From: Flavobacterium terrigena
GTDB taxonomy: Bacteria > Bacteroidota > Bacteroidia > Flavobacteriales > Flavobacteriaceae
DNA length: 64,000 bases
NCBI RefSeq assembly: GCF_900108955.1
Contig: NZ_FNYA01000008.1
Location: 86,062 to 150,061, forward strand
Direction: 5' to 3'
Made by a program: the position numbers and the translations under genes. Below the pieces are notes generated by a model. The model was given only the letters and a program-made list of their open reading frames with translations. It did not search any database and was not told the origin of the DNA. The stretch's first letter is position 1, and each line of letters opens with the position of its first letter. This document shows positions 26,077 through 35,337 of the stretch, in pieces.

Positions 26077-28935
26077 TTATTCAACAATAATTTTCTTAAC
26101 CTGTTTTTTATCACCATCTTTTATAGTAACAATGTAAATTCCACTTTGAACATTCTTTAATTGAATTTGTTCATTGAAGAATCCATTGTTAGAAAATGAT
26201 TTTGAATAAACTTCACGACCTCTAATATCGTGTACATTTACATTAATTTTATTTTTTGAATCTGATGTGAATTGAATGTTAAATACACCATTGTTTGGAT
26301 TTGGATAAATTGAAATAGAATTATCAAAGTCAACTGATGGATTTGATAATAATGTTGCAGCTGTTCCAAAATAGTAAACACCATTAATACCACCTGAGAA
26401 AGTAGCTGTTAACGTAAAGAATGTACCAAAAGTACCAGTAGTTGTTGTTAATGCTGTACTTACACCGTTTTTAATTACTTTTAATGCAGTTCTGCTGTTT
26501 CCAGTTGCAGCTTCCCATCCAGCAACTTCTGCTTCAGTGAAGTAAAACTTAATTGTTCCTGTACCAGCAGTATTGTTAGTTGCAGTAGCAATTGTTAATG
26601 ATTTAGCCATAACTTTTAAGTTATTAGCAGTATTTGTACTGAAGTCAACTGCTGCAGCTCCAGCACTAGTAATACTTCTGTTTACTTCAACTGTTGTACA
26701 ACCATGGTCAAAATTATTAACAGTACCATCTAACATTATGTTTTTTGAAGTTGCATCTGCAGCATAAAATGTACCTGCAGCAGGAACTAATGCTTGGTAT
26801 TTAGTTGCAGTATTAATTTCTGTTTGAACAACAGCTGCATTATTTGTAACGATAGAAATGTCATCTAACATGATCCAGTTTTGGTCAAAAGTGTTATGAT
26901 GTCTGAATACTAAATAAACGGTTTGTCCTGCGTAAGAAGAAACATTAGCTGTAATAGTATTTCTTTGAGCTCCACCTGCTAAAACAGCATTATTGATTAC
27001 TGGTGTTTGAGCGTTTAAAGTAGCTACAGTAAATGTTGATGGGTTTACAGTAGTAAGATATACTGAATAATGTTCTAAGAAGTACGGCGCAGCTTGAGTT
27101 GTACCAATACCAAAACTTAATGTTGAAGTTCCTGTTGGAATAGTAAATGCAGTACCTGAATATAAAATATTATCAGGATTTAAACCTGTGCTAGGTGAAA
27201 GCCAAGATCTAGAAAAAGCAAAATTATCATCAAACCCAATAGTGTTTGGTGTATTTCCAATTCCCCAGTTATTACCGTCAGCATCTAAATCTTTAATTGA
27301 CGCAATTACTGAAGGGCTAGGATCGAAAGTTTCTTCAATAACAGTTACATTTGAAGTTGGAGTTGGAGCAACATCATTGTCGTTAATTGTAAATTTAACA
27401 GTGTTGTAATCTGCAATAAGAACTGCATCTCCACCACCAGCATTGACAGTAGCTCCAATAACTACAGTTTCCGCTGATTCTCCAATACCATCATTAAAAA
27501 CTCTTACAGTTAAAATCTGATCAGCTGTTGATCCTGTAGGGAAAGTAACAGTTGGAGTCATGATTTGGAAATCTTTTAAATTTGTTGCAGTTGAAGCACC
27601 ATTTACATTGAAAGTAACAATTGTACTTGCAGTAGGAGCTTTTGTAGTTCCAACGTTGAAATTGTAATCTGTATAACTACAGTTTGTTCCTTCAGTAATA
27701 CCACAATTTGTTAAACTAGGTTTGAAATAGATTCCACTTAATGCAGGAGCAGTTCCTCCTAATGATGCATTTAATGTAGATCTTCTAGGTGCAGCGCCCA
27801 TAATAGTTTGCATTCTTGCTTTTTGACCAGCTGTGAATGTGTCCATACAAGCATCTGGCGTATAGTCCATATAATTTTGAACTTGATCATTACCAGGTGC
27901 AGGACAAGAGTTTACAACTGCACAAGTATAATTTGCAGCAGCAGACGCCGGAGTGTCAGCTACGAAATCTTCATTTGTTGCAACGTTTGACGCTATAGCA
28001 GGACAAGCATCATCTCCCCAAATATGTCTTAAACCTACCCAGTGACCTACTTCGTGAGTCATAGTTCTACCTTCGTCATATCCTGGATTTAAAATAAAAG
28101 TTCCATCGTTAAGATTCTTTGTTCCCATAGAATCAAACGCACAAACAACACCATCTGTACTTGCAGTTTGTGGAGTTGTGCTCAAACCACCTAAACTTGA
28201 CTCTGGAAATTGCGCATATCCTAATAAACCACTTAAACCACCTGCAGTTAAAGCAGCACCACCTGGACGAATAATCCACATGTTTAAATATTTAGTTGGA
28301 TCCCATTGAGTTGTAGTTTTCATAGCTTCAACTTCTGATCTAAGTTCCCAATCTGGACCACCTGGACCATCAGGATAATTATTTGTTGGAGGAGTAAGTA
28401 CTCTTCTAATTACACCAGTAGTTGGTTGACCACTTGGATCTCTTTTTGCCAAAACGAAATTAATTTCAGTATCAATAGCAACTCCAGTAGAGTTAGCTCC
28501 TCCCGGAGTACCAGCTAGTCTTCTAAAGTCATTATTCATTACTGTTAATTGAGAAATAGCTTGTGCGTCAGTAATGTTTTCACCAGTTCCAACACAATCT
28601 CCGTTATGAACAATATGAATTACTACTGGGATATTGTAAACAGCAGTAACACTTTTATTGTTTTTAATTCTATCTGCTTTTTGTTTTTCAATTTCTGTAG
28701 CTAACCACGTTTCAAACTGTTGCTTATTTAAACGATTCGGGTATTTTTTTTGTAACTCTATTTCGTTTATCTCAGTTAAACATCTATGGATGTTAGTGTT
28801 TATCTTATTTTCTGAAGATACAGATTTTTTACCAAATTGAACTGGCTCCACTTGGGTTTTAGTTTGAGCATTTAAACTTAAAGACGAAGCGCCTATAAGC
28901 AAAAGCGACCAAACTAGATTAGTAGTCTTTTTCAT
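26077..28935 (-). CDS. large secreted M43 zinc metalloprotease, T9SS substrate
   Basis: The 952-residue product has a signal peptide (SSLSLNAQ) and the M43 site HEVGHWVGLRH (H294, E295, H298, H304). Downstream lie a Calx-beta-like domain (about 400-540, DFQIMTPTVTFPTGST then FNDGIGESAETVVIGA), a choice-of-anchor J-like jelly-roll domain (about 545-730, with HHNTFDQNWIMLDDISI), a further beta domain, and a C-terminal T9SS type A sorting domain (IYPNPNNGVFNIQF, SGIYIVTIKDG). Its first 400 residues are clearly related to the M43 protease encoded convergently at 23477, including FGKK and HRC motifs in the pro-region. It is probably a surface or secreted protease that binds matrix or glycans through the extra domains. 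Confidence 0.92.
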   Translation of the reverse strand: MKKTTNLVWSLLLIGASSLSLNAQTKTQVEPVQFGKKSVSSENKINTNIHRCLTEINEIELQKKYPNRLNKQQFETWLATEIEKQKADRIKNNKSVTAVYNIPVVIHIVHNGDCVGTGENITDAQAISQLTVMNNDFRRLAGTPGGANSTGVAIDTEINFVLAKRDPSGQPTTGVIRRVLTPPTNNYPDGPGGPDWELRSEVEAMKTTTQWDPTKYLNMWIIRPGGAALTAGGLSGLLGYAQFPESSLGGLSTTPQTASTDGVVCAFDSMGTKNLNDGTFILNPGYDEGRTMTHEVGHWVGLRHIWGDDACPAIASNVATNEDFVADTPASAAANYTCAVVNSCPAPGNDQVQNYMDYTPDACMDTFTAGQKARMQTIMGAAPRRSTLNASLGGTAPALSGIYFKPSLTNCGITEGTNCSYTDYNFNVGTTKAPTASTIVTFNVNGASTATNLKDFQIMTPTVTFPTGSTADQILTVRVFNDGIGESAETVVIGATVNAGGGDAVLIADYNTVKFTINDNDVAPTPTSNVTVIEETFDPSPSVIASIKDLDADGNNWGIGNTPNTIGFDDNFAFSRSWLSPSTGLNPDNILYSGTAFTIPTGTSTLSFGIGTTQAAPYFLEHYSVYLTTVNPSTFTVATLNAQTPVINNAVLAGGAQRNTITANVSSYAGQTVYLVFRHHNTFDQNWIMLDDISIVTNNAAVVQTEINTATKYQALVPAAGTFYAADATSKNIMLDGTVNNFDHGCTTVEVNRSITSAGAAAVDFSTNTANNLKVMAKSLTIATATNNTAGTGTIKFYFTEAEVAGWEAATGNSRTALKVIKNGVSTALTTTTGTFGTFFTLTATFSGGINGVYYFGTAATLLSNPSVDFDNSISIYPNPNNGVFNIQFTSDSKNKINVNVHDIRGREVYSKSFSNNGFFNEQIQLKNVQSGIYIVTIKDGDKKQVKKIIVE

Positions 28936-29173
28936 GTATTTGTTGATTTAATTAAAACTTAGCGTAAAATTAATTGTTTTTTTTTAAATATAAAATTTTT
29001 AGAAGAATTTAACTTTTTTAAAAGCATTGATTTTTAATGTTTTGAGGTTTAAGTTGATTGTATTTTGTGTTTTGCTAATTTTATTTTTACTTTTTTGGTT
29101 TATTTGACTCTTATTTTAAAACGAATTTTTATTTATATTAACCAATTTTGTTGTTTAGAATAATTATTATCAA

Positions 29174-29181
29174 TTAATTTG
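29174..29181 (+). promoter_or_regulatory. near-consensus -7 box of ribF
   Basis: TTAATTTG differs from TAnnTTTG at one position. It lies 15 bases before the TTG at 29197 and overlaps the earlier TTG at 29179, which argues against that earlier start. Confidence 0.35.
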
Positions 29182-29196
29182 CATAAAAAATTTCAG

Positions 29197-30129
29197 TTGA
29201 AAATCTATCATTCAATAAAAGATTTTACCACATCCAAAAAAACAATTGTTACTTTAGGTACTTTTGATGGCGTGCATATTGGTCACAATGCTATTTTAGA
29301 TAAAATTTGTTCAGCCGCACAACAAGAAAATTTGGAAAGTGTTATTCTTACTTTTTTCCCACATCCACGATTAATTGTTTCTAATAATTATGATATTAAA
29401 TTATTGAATACAATGGAAGAAAAATCAGCTTTATTAGAGAAAAAAGGGATTCAAAATTTTATAATTCATCCATTTGATAAAATTTTCTCAGAATTATCTC
29501 CAAGAGAATTTGTTACTCAGGTTTTAGTTGAAAAATTAAATATTCAAAAAATTATAATTGGTCACGATCATAAATTTGGTAAAGACCGCGCTGCCGATTT
29601 TAATGATTTGATCAATTTCGGAAAAGAATTTGGTTTTGAAGTAGAAGAAATTTCAGCTCAACAAATCAATGAGGTTTCGGTAAGTTCTACAAAAATTAGA
29701 AATTCACTTTTAGAAGGTAACATAGCTTTAGCTAATGAATATTTAGGTTATCCTTATGTTTTAACTGGAAATGTAGTAAAAGGTAATCAATTAGGTAGAA
29801 CTATTAATTTTCCAACTGCAAATATTGAAATTCCAGAAGACTATAAATTAATTCCTAAAAATGGAGTTTATGTTGTAAAGGCAAATGTCAGCAATCAGAG
29901 TGTTTTTGGAATGATGAATATTGGCGTAAAACCCACGTTAGGAGAAAATAAATTATCTATTGAAGTGCATCTGCTAAATTTTGATAAAGACATTTACAAT
30001 CAGAAAATTCAAGTCAGTGTTTTAGAAAGATTACGTGATGAACAAAAATTCGATTCTTTCGAAGCTTTAAAATCGCAATTAGAATTAGACAAACAAAACA
30101 CAATTCATTATTTTGAAAATTTAAAATAA
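29197..30129 (+). CDS. ribF: bifunctional riboflavin kinase/FAD synthetase
   Basis: The protein converts riboflavin to FMN and FMN to FAD. The N-terminal adenylyltransferase part shows TLGTFDGVHIGHNAIL and SSTKIRNSL. The C-terminal kinase part shows GRTINFPTANIEIP and a typical ending. There is no nearby ATG; both candidate starts are TTG, at 29179 (316 residues) and 29197 (310 residues). I favour 29197 because it gives the usual N-terminus (LKIYHSI, read as MKIYHSI) and because the -7-like box at 29174-29181 would leave the earlier start upstream of the transcript. It stands alone as a transcription unit unless read-through reaches the HTTM gene. Confidence 0.93.
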   Translation: MKIYHSIKDFTTSKKTIVTLGTFDGVHIGHNAILDKICSAAQQENLESVILTFFPHPRLIVSNNYDIKLLNTMEEKSALLEKKGIQNFIIHPFDKIFSELSPREFVTQVLVEKLNIQKIIIGHDHKFGKDRAADFNDLINFGKEFGFEVEEISAQQINEVSVSSTKIRNSLLEGNIALANEYLGYPYVLTGNVVKGNQLGRTINFPTANIEIPEDYKLIPKNGVYVVKANVSNQSVFGMMNIGVKPTLGENKLSIEVHLLNFDKDIYNQKIQVSVLERLRDEQKFDSFEALKSQLELDKQNTIHYFENLK

Positions 30130-30133
30130 TGAA

Positions 30134-30223
30134 ATCACCATTGACTAGAAGTTTGTATATGCAAACATCAATAATTAAAAAGGTGATAACATATATGACC
30201 GCTAAAAAATAAATCTTACATAT
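30134..30223 (+). ncRNA. structured RNA element, copy B
   Basis: ATCACC (30134-30139) pairs with GGTGAT (30182-30187), enclosing GTTTG (30151-30155) and CAAAC (30162-30166). Compared with copy A, two pairs of the outer helix change on both sides (G-C to A-T and T-A to C-G), which supports RNA folding. The tail CGCTAAAAAATAAA and TTACATATATG match copy A and end in the ATG of the HTTM gene at 30224. Confidence 0.55.
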
Positions 30224-31513
30224 ATGAAAAAGTGGCTTGCTGAAACAATTGATAACTCCGGATTAGTAATTTTTAGAATTTTACTTGGACTATTAATCGC
30301 TTCCGAAAGTTTTGGAGCCATTTTGTTAGGTTGGGTAGAAGCTGTTTTCGTTCAAAGTAAATTCACATTTAATTTTATTGGATTCGATTTTCTGCAAGTT
30401 TTACATGGCGAAAAAATGTATGCCTATTTTTTTACAATGGGAATTTTAGGTTTACTAATTACTTTCGGATTGTTCTACAGATTTGTTATGATTGCTTTCA
30501 CGATTATGTGGACTGCAGTTTATTTAATTCAGAAAGAACATTATAATAATCATTACTACTTTTTAATTCTCATTTGTATCATTATGATTTTTTTGCCAGC
30601 CAATGGTAAACTGAGTGTAGATGCGAAATTATTTCCAAAAATAAAACAAACTAAAATCCCGAGATGGATGCCTTATTTGCTAATTTTTCAATTGGCAATT
30701 TTATATTTTTATGCGGCAATTGCCAAATTATATCCCGATTGGTTAGATGGAACTTTCTCCAGAATTCTTTTAAACGGAATTACACAACGTCAGTTTTTAC
30801 TAGATATTTTCAATCAGAAATGGTTTTTATTAACTTATGCTTACATCGGAATTTTATTCGATTTACTAATTCTGCCAGCCTTATTGTGGAAGAAAACCAG
30901 AAAATTAGCCATAATTGCCTCTTTCGGATTTCATCTTTTTAATGCTTATACGTTGAAAATTGGGATTTTTCCTTTTTTAGCGCTGAGTTTTATAGTGCTA
31001 CTTTACGATTCAATTCCGCTGAAATTTTTGAATAAAAAAGAAGAAATTCTTCCTAATAATAATTTCAATACCAAATTATTGCTCTTCCTTTTTGTGCCGT
31101 TTTTTATCGTACAATTAATTTTGCCATTGCGACATCACTTTATTAAAGGCGATGTGTTGTTTACCGAAGAAGGTCATAGATTGTCTTGGAGAATGATGCT
31201 TCGCGAAAGAAAAGGGTTTTTAAAAATTAAGGTTGTAGATAAAAACACTGGCGTGTCTTATTATTATAATTATGCTGCAGAATTAACACCGAAACAAATC
31301 AAAATTTTAAGCAATTCGCCAGACGTAATTTGGCAATATTGCCAGAAAATCAAAAAAGAATCCAAAAAACCTATCTCTATTTTTGTGGAATGTGAAGTTT
31401 CTATTAACAGACGACCTTTCTATAAATTGATAAACGAAAAGACAGATATGGCAACTGCTAAGTTTAATTATTTTGCCCATAATGATTGGGTTTTACTTCA
31501 AAATTTGAATTAA
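30224..31513 (+). CDS. HTTM domain membrane protein (vitamin K-dependent carboxylase-like)
   Basis: The 429-residue product is an integral membrane protein with about eight hydrophobic segments in residues 12-300. The arrangement and motifs such as FRILLGLLIASESFG, FYAAIAKLYPDWLDG and FHLFNAYTLKIGIFPF match the HTTM family related to vitamin K-dependent gamma-carboxylase. A soluble C-terminal part of about 130 residues follows (SWRMMLRERKGFLKIKV). The role of bacterial members is unclear. The gene starts at the end of structured RNA copy B. Confidence 0.82.
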   Translation: MKKWLAETIDNSGLVIFRILLGLLIASESFGAILLGWVEAVFVQSKFTFNFIGFDFLQVLHGEKMYAYFFTMGILGLLITFGLFYRFVMIAFTIMWTAVYLIQKEHYNNHYYFLILICIIMIFLPANGKLSVDAKLFPKIKQTKIPRWMPYLLIFQLAILYFYAAIAKLYPDWLDGTFSRILLNGITQRQFLLDIFNQKWFLLTYAYIGILFDLLILPALLWKKTRKLAIIASFGFHLFNAYTLKIGIFPFLALSFIVLLYDSIPLKFLNKKEEILPNNNFNTKLLLFLFVPFFIVQLILPLRHHFIKGDVLFTEEGHRLSWRMMLRERKGFLKIKVVDKNTGVSYYYNYAAELTPKQIKILSNSPDVIWQYCQKIKKESKKPISIFVECEVSINRRPFYKLINEKTDMATAKFNYFAHNDWVLLQNLN

Positions 31514-31604
31514 TTACGTTAAAATAATTTTAAAAATTCAATTGATAATCAAGCAGATAAATAATATTTTCGTACATTTATAATAATCAAAAAAAATATA
31601 GGGT

Positions 31605-32048
31605 ATGAAAAATCAAGTTGAAATTAAAAACGGAATCTTAATTTTTGTAGGTATTGGTATTTTCTTTTTACTAATGGACTTGTTTGGGTTAGCTGACAAA
31701 AATTATCTTAGAATTTTAAACGCTTTTATTGTGCTTTTCGGAATTTGGAAAACCGTTAAAAGCAATTACGCCAACGGAACAACAGGATATCTAGAAAACT
31801 TGATTTCATGTTTTAAAACAGGTATAATTGGAGTAGTTTTAGGTATAATTGGACTAATAGTTTTTGTTTACATTAAAGGTGGTGAAAGTTATTTAGCAAC
31901 ATTAGCTGATACTTTCTTCTTTACAGGAAAAACAAACTTGGTAAAATACTGTGCTGTGCTACTTTTTGAAGGTGTTGCCTCGTCATTAATTGGCTCTTTC
32001 GCCATTATGCAATATTGGAAAGACGTTCCTGCAGTTTCAAAACATTAA
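31605..32048 (+). CDS. hypothetical membrane protein (four helices)
   Basis: The 147-residue product has four hydrophobic segments, near residues 10-26, 36-50, 70-92 and 115-135. The pattern resembles DUF4199-type small membrane proteins of Bacteroidota, but I cannot confirm the family. A near-consensus -7 box (TATTTTCG) lies about 35 bases upstream. It is encoded between the HTTM and bioB genes on the same strand, with its own spacing. Confidence 0.65.
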   Translation: MKNQVEIKNGILIFVGIGIFFLLMDLFGLADKNYLRILNAFIVLFGIWKTVKSNYANGTTGYLENLISCFKTGIIGVVLGIIGLIVFVYIKGGESYLATLADTFFFTGKTNLVKYCAVLLFEGVASSLIGSFAIMQYWKDVPAVSKH

Positions 32049-32087
32049 AAACTTCCCTCATAAATTTTTTCTTCAAATGTAAATTAG

Positions 32088-32095
32088 TACTTTTG
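32088..32095 (+). promoter_or_regulatory. -7 box of bioB
   Basis: TACTTTTG is an exact match, 20 bases before the ATG at 32116. Confidence 0.55.
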
Positions 32096-32115
32096 GAGCA
32101 TTAATTTATGATTTT

Positions 32116-33198
32116 ATGAGTGTTACTAAACATAACTGGACGAAAGAAGAAATAATTGACATTTACAACAAGCCCTTAATGGAATTGTTATATGATGCTG
32201 CATCAATACATAGAGAACATCATGACCCAAATACGGTTCAGGTTTCTACACTTTTATCAATAAAAACTGGTGGTTGCCCAGAAGATTGCGGATATTGCCC
32301 GCAAGCTGCTCGTTACCATACAGATATTGAAGGAAACGATTTAATGTCGGTTTCTCAAGTAAAAGCACAAGCATTACGTGCCAAATCTTCTGGATCTTCT
32401 AGAGTTTGTATGGGTGCAGCGTGGAGAAACGTGAAAGATGGTGCCGAGTTTGATCAGGTTTTAGAAATGGTTCGTACCATTAATAAACTAGATATGGAAG
32501 TTTGTTGTACTTTAGGTATGATTACTGAAAATCAGGCACATCGTTTAGCAGAAGCTGGTTTGTATGCTTACAATCACAATTTAGATTCGTCTGAAGAATA
32601 TTATAAAGAAGTAATTTCTACTCGTGGTTTTGAAGACCGTTTAGAAACTATTGAAAACGTTCGTAAAACAAATGTAACCGTTTGTAGTGGTGGAATTATC
32701 GGAATGGGTGAAAGTATTTCAGATAGAGCTGGAATGTTAGTCGCACTTTCTACGTTAAACCCACAACCAGAATCGGTGCCAATTAACGCTTTAGTTGCTG
32801 TTGAAGGAACACCGTTAGAAGATGAAAAACCAGTTGAAATTTGGGAAATGATTCGTATGGTAGCTACTACCAGAATTGTAATGCCAGAAACTCAAGTGCG
32901 TTTATCAGCTGGAAGAACAAATATGAGTAGAGAAGGACAAGCGATGTGTTTCTTTGCTGGTGCGAATTCTATTTTTGCTGGAGATAAATTACTAACTACT
33001 CCAAATCCGGATGTAGATGAAGACATGAAAATGTTTGAAATGTTAGGATTAAATCCACAAAAACCATTCATCAAAAAAATGCAACCAGAAACGGTTGAAG
33101 CTGCAGATTCTAAATTTGAAGCTTTAGGTGAAAAACCAAAATGGAGTAGACCAGATCATAAAATTGAAAGAAATTTAGAAGCTTCTGGAAAGAAGTAA
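32116..33198 (+). CDS. bioB: biotin synthase
   Basis: The 360-residue radical SAM enzyme inserts sulfur into dethiobiotin in the last step of biotin synthesis. The 4Fe-4S binding motif CPEDCGYC places cysteines at residues 54, 58 and 61. Further family motifs are VCMGAAWRNVKDG, YNHNLDSSEEYY, CSGGIIGMGES and SAGRTNMSREGQAMCFFAGANSIF in part. Length is slightly above the usual 320-350 because of a basic C-terminal tail. No other biotin gene is in the window. It has its own promoter and a strong terminator. Confidence 0.96.
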   Translation: MSVTKHNWTKEEIIDIYNKPLMELLYDAASIHREHHDPNTVQVSTLLSIKTGGCPEDCGYCPQAARYHTDIEGNDLMSVSQVKAQALRAKSSGSSRVCMGAAWRNVKDGAEFDQVLEMVRTINKLDMEVCCTLGMITENQAHRLAEAGLYAYNHNLDSSEEYYKEVISTRGFEDRLETIENVRKTNVTVCSGGIIGMGESISDRAGMLVALSTLNPQPESVPINALVAVEGTPLEDEKPVEIWEMIRMVATTRIVMPETQVRLSAGRTNMSREGQAMCFFAGANSIFAGDKLLTTPNPDVDEDMKMFEMLGLNPQKPFIKKMQPETVEAADSKFEALGEKPKWSRPDHKIERNLEASGKK

Positions 33199-33214
33199 TT
33201 TTAAAATACATTAC

Positions 33215-33247
33215 AAAAAAGCCCAAACATCGTTTGGGCTTTTTTTA
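33215..33247. terminator. bidirectional terminator after bioB
   Basis: AAGCCCAAAC and GTTTGGGCTT form a hairpin flanked by an A-run on the left and seven T on the right, so it can serve bioB and the convergent glycosyltransferase gene. Confidence 0.9.
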
Positions 33248-33328
33248 TGTTTAAACGGGAAAAAAGAGCGACTATTTACTAACCACAATAAATGAAAAAC
33301 ACTACTTTTTTGTCAATCTTAATCCAGT

Positions 33329-34330
33329 TTATATGAATAGAAATTCAGTATCAAAAGAGGTGTTTTCTAAAACAATATCCTCAATAATTCCTTCAACGTT
33401 ATTAGAATAATCAACGGTAATAATTCGGTTAGATAAAATCCACATTTCAATTAAATTAAAATCGATTTTTTTGGAAGTCAATACACCCATTTCTTTTAAA
33501 GCCAAAGCATTGCATTCTTGTTCAATTTGCTTTTTAATCGGAATAACAAATAATTTCTTTTTTAAATATAACGCTTCCGATGGTAATTCGAAACCAGCAT
33601 TACATAACACACCAGCGCAATTCGCGAAAGCACTTAAAAATTCGTTTTCATCAATTGGAAATACGGTGCAATTATGTGCTGAATAAGAAGTTTTTGCATG
33701 TTTAGAAAAAATAGTCCAATTAGCAGAAGTTCGTTTCAATTCTTTAATAATTTTGATGTCGGAATACGATGGCAAATACGCTATGTAATTTCCTGAAGTC
33801 GATGGTTTTAAGTTTCTAACTTTTTTTCGAATGACAGGTTTGAAAATTTTATCATTGTATTCATTAAAATGAAATCCGTATTTTTTGGTTACTGGCGCAT
33901 AATTTTTAAAAATTTTCCAACTTAACCAACTCGTTTTTTTAGGTTTTGGTGTTTCTTCAAAAAATAAAGAAGATTGATGCGATAAAGAAACGACATTTCC
34001 GCCTTTTAATTTGCAAGCCCAAGCTGAAATTGGTTCATAATCGTTAATAATCAAATCGTATTTATAAACGTTAAGTTTTAAAATTTGATAGATAAATTGG
34101 AAGTAATTGTTCTTGAAAAAGGTTTTCAAAAAAGAAACATTTCCGTTGCTTCCATAAAATAAAGAAATTCCTTTAAAATCATAATCGACAGGAAAACCTA
34201 AATTAATTTGCGATTGACTTCCGCTCGTTAAAATATCAACGTCTCCATAAATTCTTAAAAGCGGAATGATTTCTTGCGCTCTGGCTAAATGACCATTTCC
34301 AGTTTTTTGTACGGCATATAAAATTCTCAT
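33329..34330 (-). CDS. glycosyltransferase-like protein (MurG/GT28-type fold)
   Basis: The 333-residue product has a GT-B style N-terminus (ILYAVQKTGNGHLARAQEII), where the GNGHLARA loop is the glycine-rich acceptor/phosphate loop seen in GT28-like enzymes. A later segment (CAGVLCNAGFELPSEALYLKKK, at the end of the second domain) matches the nucleotide-sugar pocket. There is no signal peptide or membrane helix, so it acts at the cytoplasmic face. The start is six bases after the stop of the LpxH-like phosphatase gene, so the two are one operon. Sugar and acceptor are unknown; a glycolipid is likely. Confidence 0.78.
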   Translation of the reverse strand: MRILYAVQKTGNGHLARAQEIIPLLRIYGDVDILTSGSQSQINLGFPVDYDFKGISLFYGSNGNVSFLKTFFKNNYFQFIYQILKLNVYKYDLIINDYEPISAWACKLKGGNVVSLSHQSSLFFEETPKPKKTSWLSWKIFKNYAPVTKKYGFHFNEYNDKIFKPVIRKKVRNLKPSTSGNYIAYLPSYSDIKIIKELKRTSANWTIFSKHAKTSYSAHNCTVFPIDENEFLSAFANCAGVLCNAGFELPSEALYLKKKLFVIPIKKQIEQECNALALKEMGVLTSKKIDFNLIEMWILSNRIITVDYSNNVEGIIEDIVLENTSFDTEFLFI

Positions 34331-34336
34331 AATTTC

Positions 34337-35164
34337 TTAGTTAAATGCAACAACTTCTTTAATTAAATTCTCAATGCTTTTCATTTCAATATCGTGAATT
34401 TCGTTTTCTAACTCGTCTTGAAAATCATTTTTATCATATGTGTAAATCTTCCATTCTTGGTTGTGATATTCTAAAGCGGTTAAATTTTCAATCCAATCGC
34501 CACTATTCAAATACATACAACTTCCTTTTTTGTTTTCTACTTTTCTAATTTGTGGCTGATGAATGTGTCCGCAAATCACATAATCGAAATTATTTTCAAT
34601 CGCTAATTCCGTGGCGGCATCTTCAAAATTCCCAATAAATTTTACGGCTTTCTTTACGTTATTTTTAATCTTTTTCGAAAAGGAATATTTCTCTTTTCCA
34701 ATTCGAGTTAAAAACCAATTACTTAAAACATTCAAACGAATTAAGAAATCGTAACCCCAACCGCCCAATTTTGCAATCCATTTAGAATGTTGCACAGATG
34801 CATCAAAAACATCACCGTGAAAAAACCAGGCTTTTTTGCCATCAAGTGTCATAATTTTTTTATTCGTCAATTCAATATTTCCGAAATTCGTATCGGCAAA
34901 TCGACGCAAAAATTCATCATGATTTCCCAAAATGTAAACTACTTCAGTACCTTTTGTGGCTAAATCGATAATTTTTTTAATGACTTTTAAATGAGGCTTC
35001 GGGAAGTAACTTTTTTTAAACTGCCAAATATCAATGAAATCACCATTAATAATTAGTTTTTTTGGAGTAACCGATTTTAAATAAGAAAGCAGTTCTTTCG
35101 CCTGACAACCATAAGTTCCCAAATGGGTGTCGGAAATTACTACAACATCAACTATTCTTGCCAT
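34337..35164 (-). CDS. LpxH-like calcineurin-fold phosphoesterase
   Basis: The 275-residue metallophosphoesterase shows the full metal-binding set: DTHLG, GDFIDIW, GNHDEFLRR, HGDVFD and GHIHQPQI. The spacing and the NGDFIDIW motif match UDP-2,3-diacylglucosamine diphosphatase (LpxH/LpxH2-like) of lipid A synthesis, but these paralogues in Bacteroidota often act on other lipid-linked substrates. It is the first gene of a pair with a glycosyltransferase. A near-consensus -7 box (CAAAGTAA on the plus strand, 35187-35194) lies upstream. Confidence in the fold is high and in the substrate low. Confidence 0.85.
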   Translation of the reverse strand: MARIVDVVVISDTHLGTYGCQAKELLSYLKSVTPKKLIINGDFIDIWQFKKSYFPKPHLKVIKKIIDLATKGTEVVYILGNHDEFLRRFADTNFGNIELTNKKIMTLDGKKAWFFHGDVFDASVQHSKWIAKLGGWGYDFLIRLNVLSNWFLTRIGKEKYSFSKKIKNNVKKAVKFIGNFEDAATELAIENNFDYVICGHIHQPQIRKVENKKGSCMYLNSGDWIENLTALEYHNQEWKIYTYDKNDFQDELENEIHDIEMKSIENLIKEVVAFN

Positions 35165-35234
35165 AATACGTTCTGTATTGTTTCAGCAAAGTAATAGTTT
35201 GTTTGTTAAGTGAATGACATTAGAAAATTAATAA

Positions 35235-35315
35235 ATCGCTATAAAAACTAATTTGTTGTAAACAAATATCTTTAACGAAAAAGCGATTCTATATGACCTT
35301 TGAAAGAAAATAAAA
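35235..35315 (+). ncRNA. structured RNA element, copy C (no gene directly downstream)
   Basis: ATCGCT (35235-35240) pairs with AGCGAT (35282-35287), enclosing ATTTGTT (35251-35257) and AACAAAT (35261-35267). The tail TATATGACC and AAAATAAA resembles copy B. Unlike copies A and B it is not followed by a plus-strand gene; the neighbours on both sides are on the minus strand. That favours an independent RNA over a simple leader. Confidence 0.5.
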
Positions 35316-35337
35316 CAGACGTATAAAATTGAAGTAA

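Noticed and set aside
27808..27990. Plus-strand open frame inside the second M43 gene.
   Set aside because: It lies antisense to the conserved catalytic domain and its Cys/Ile-rich translation looks non-coding.
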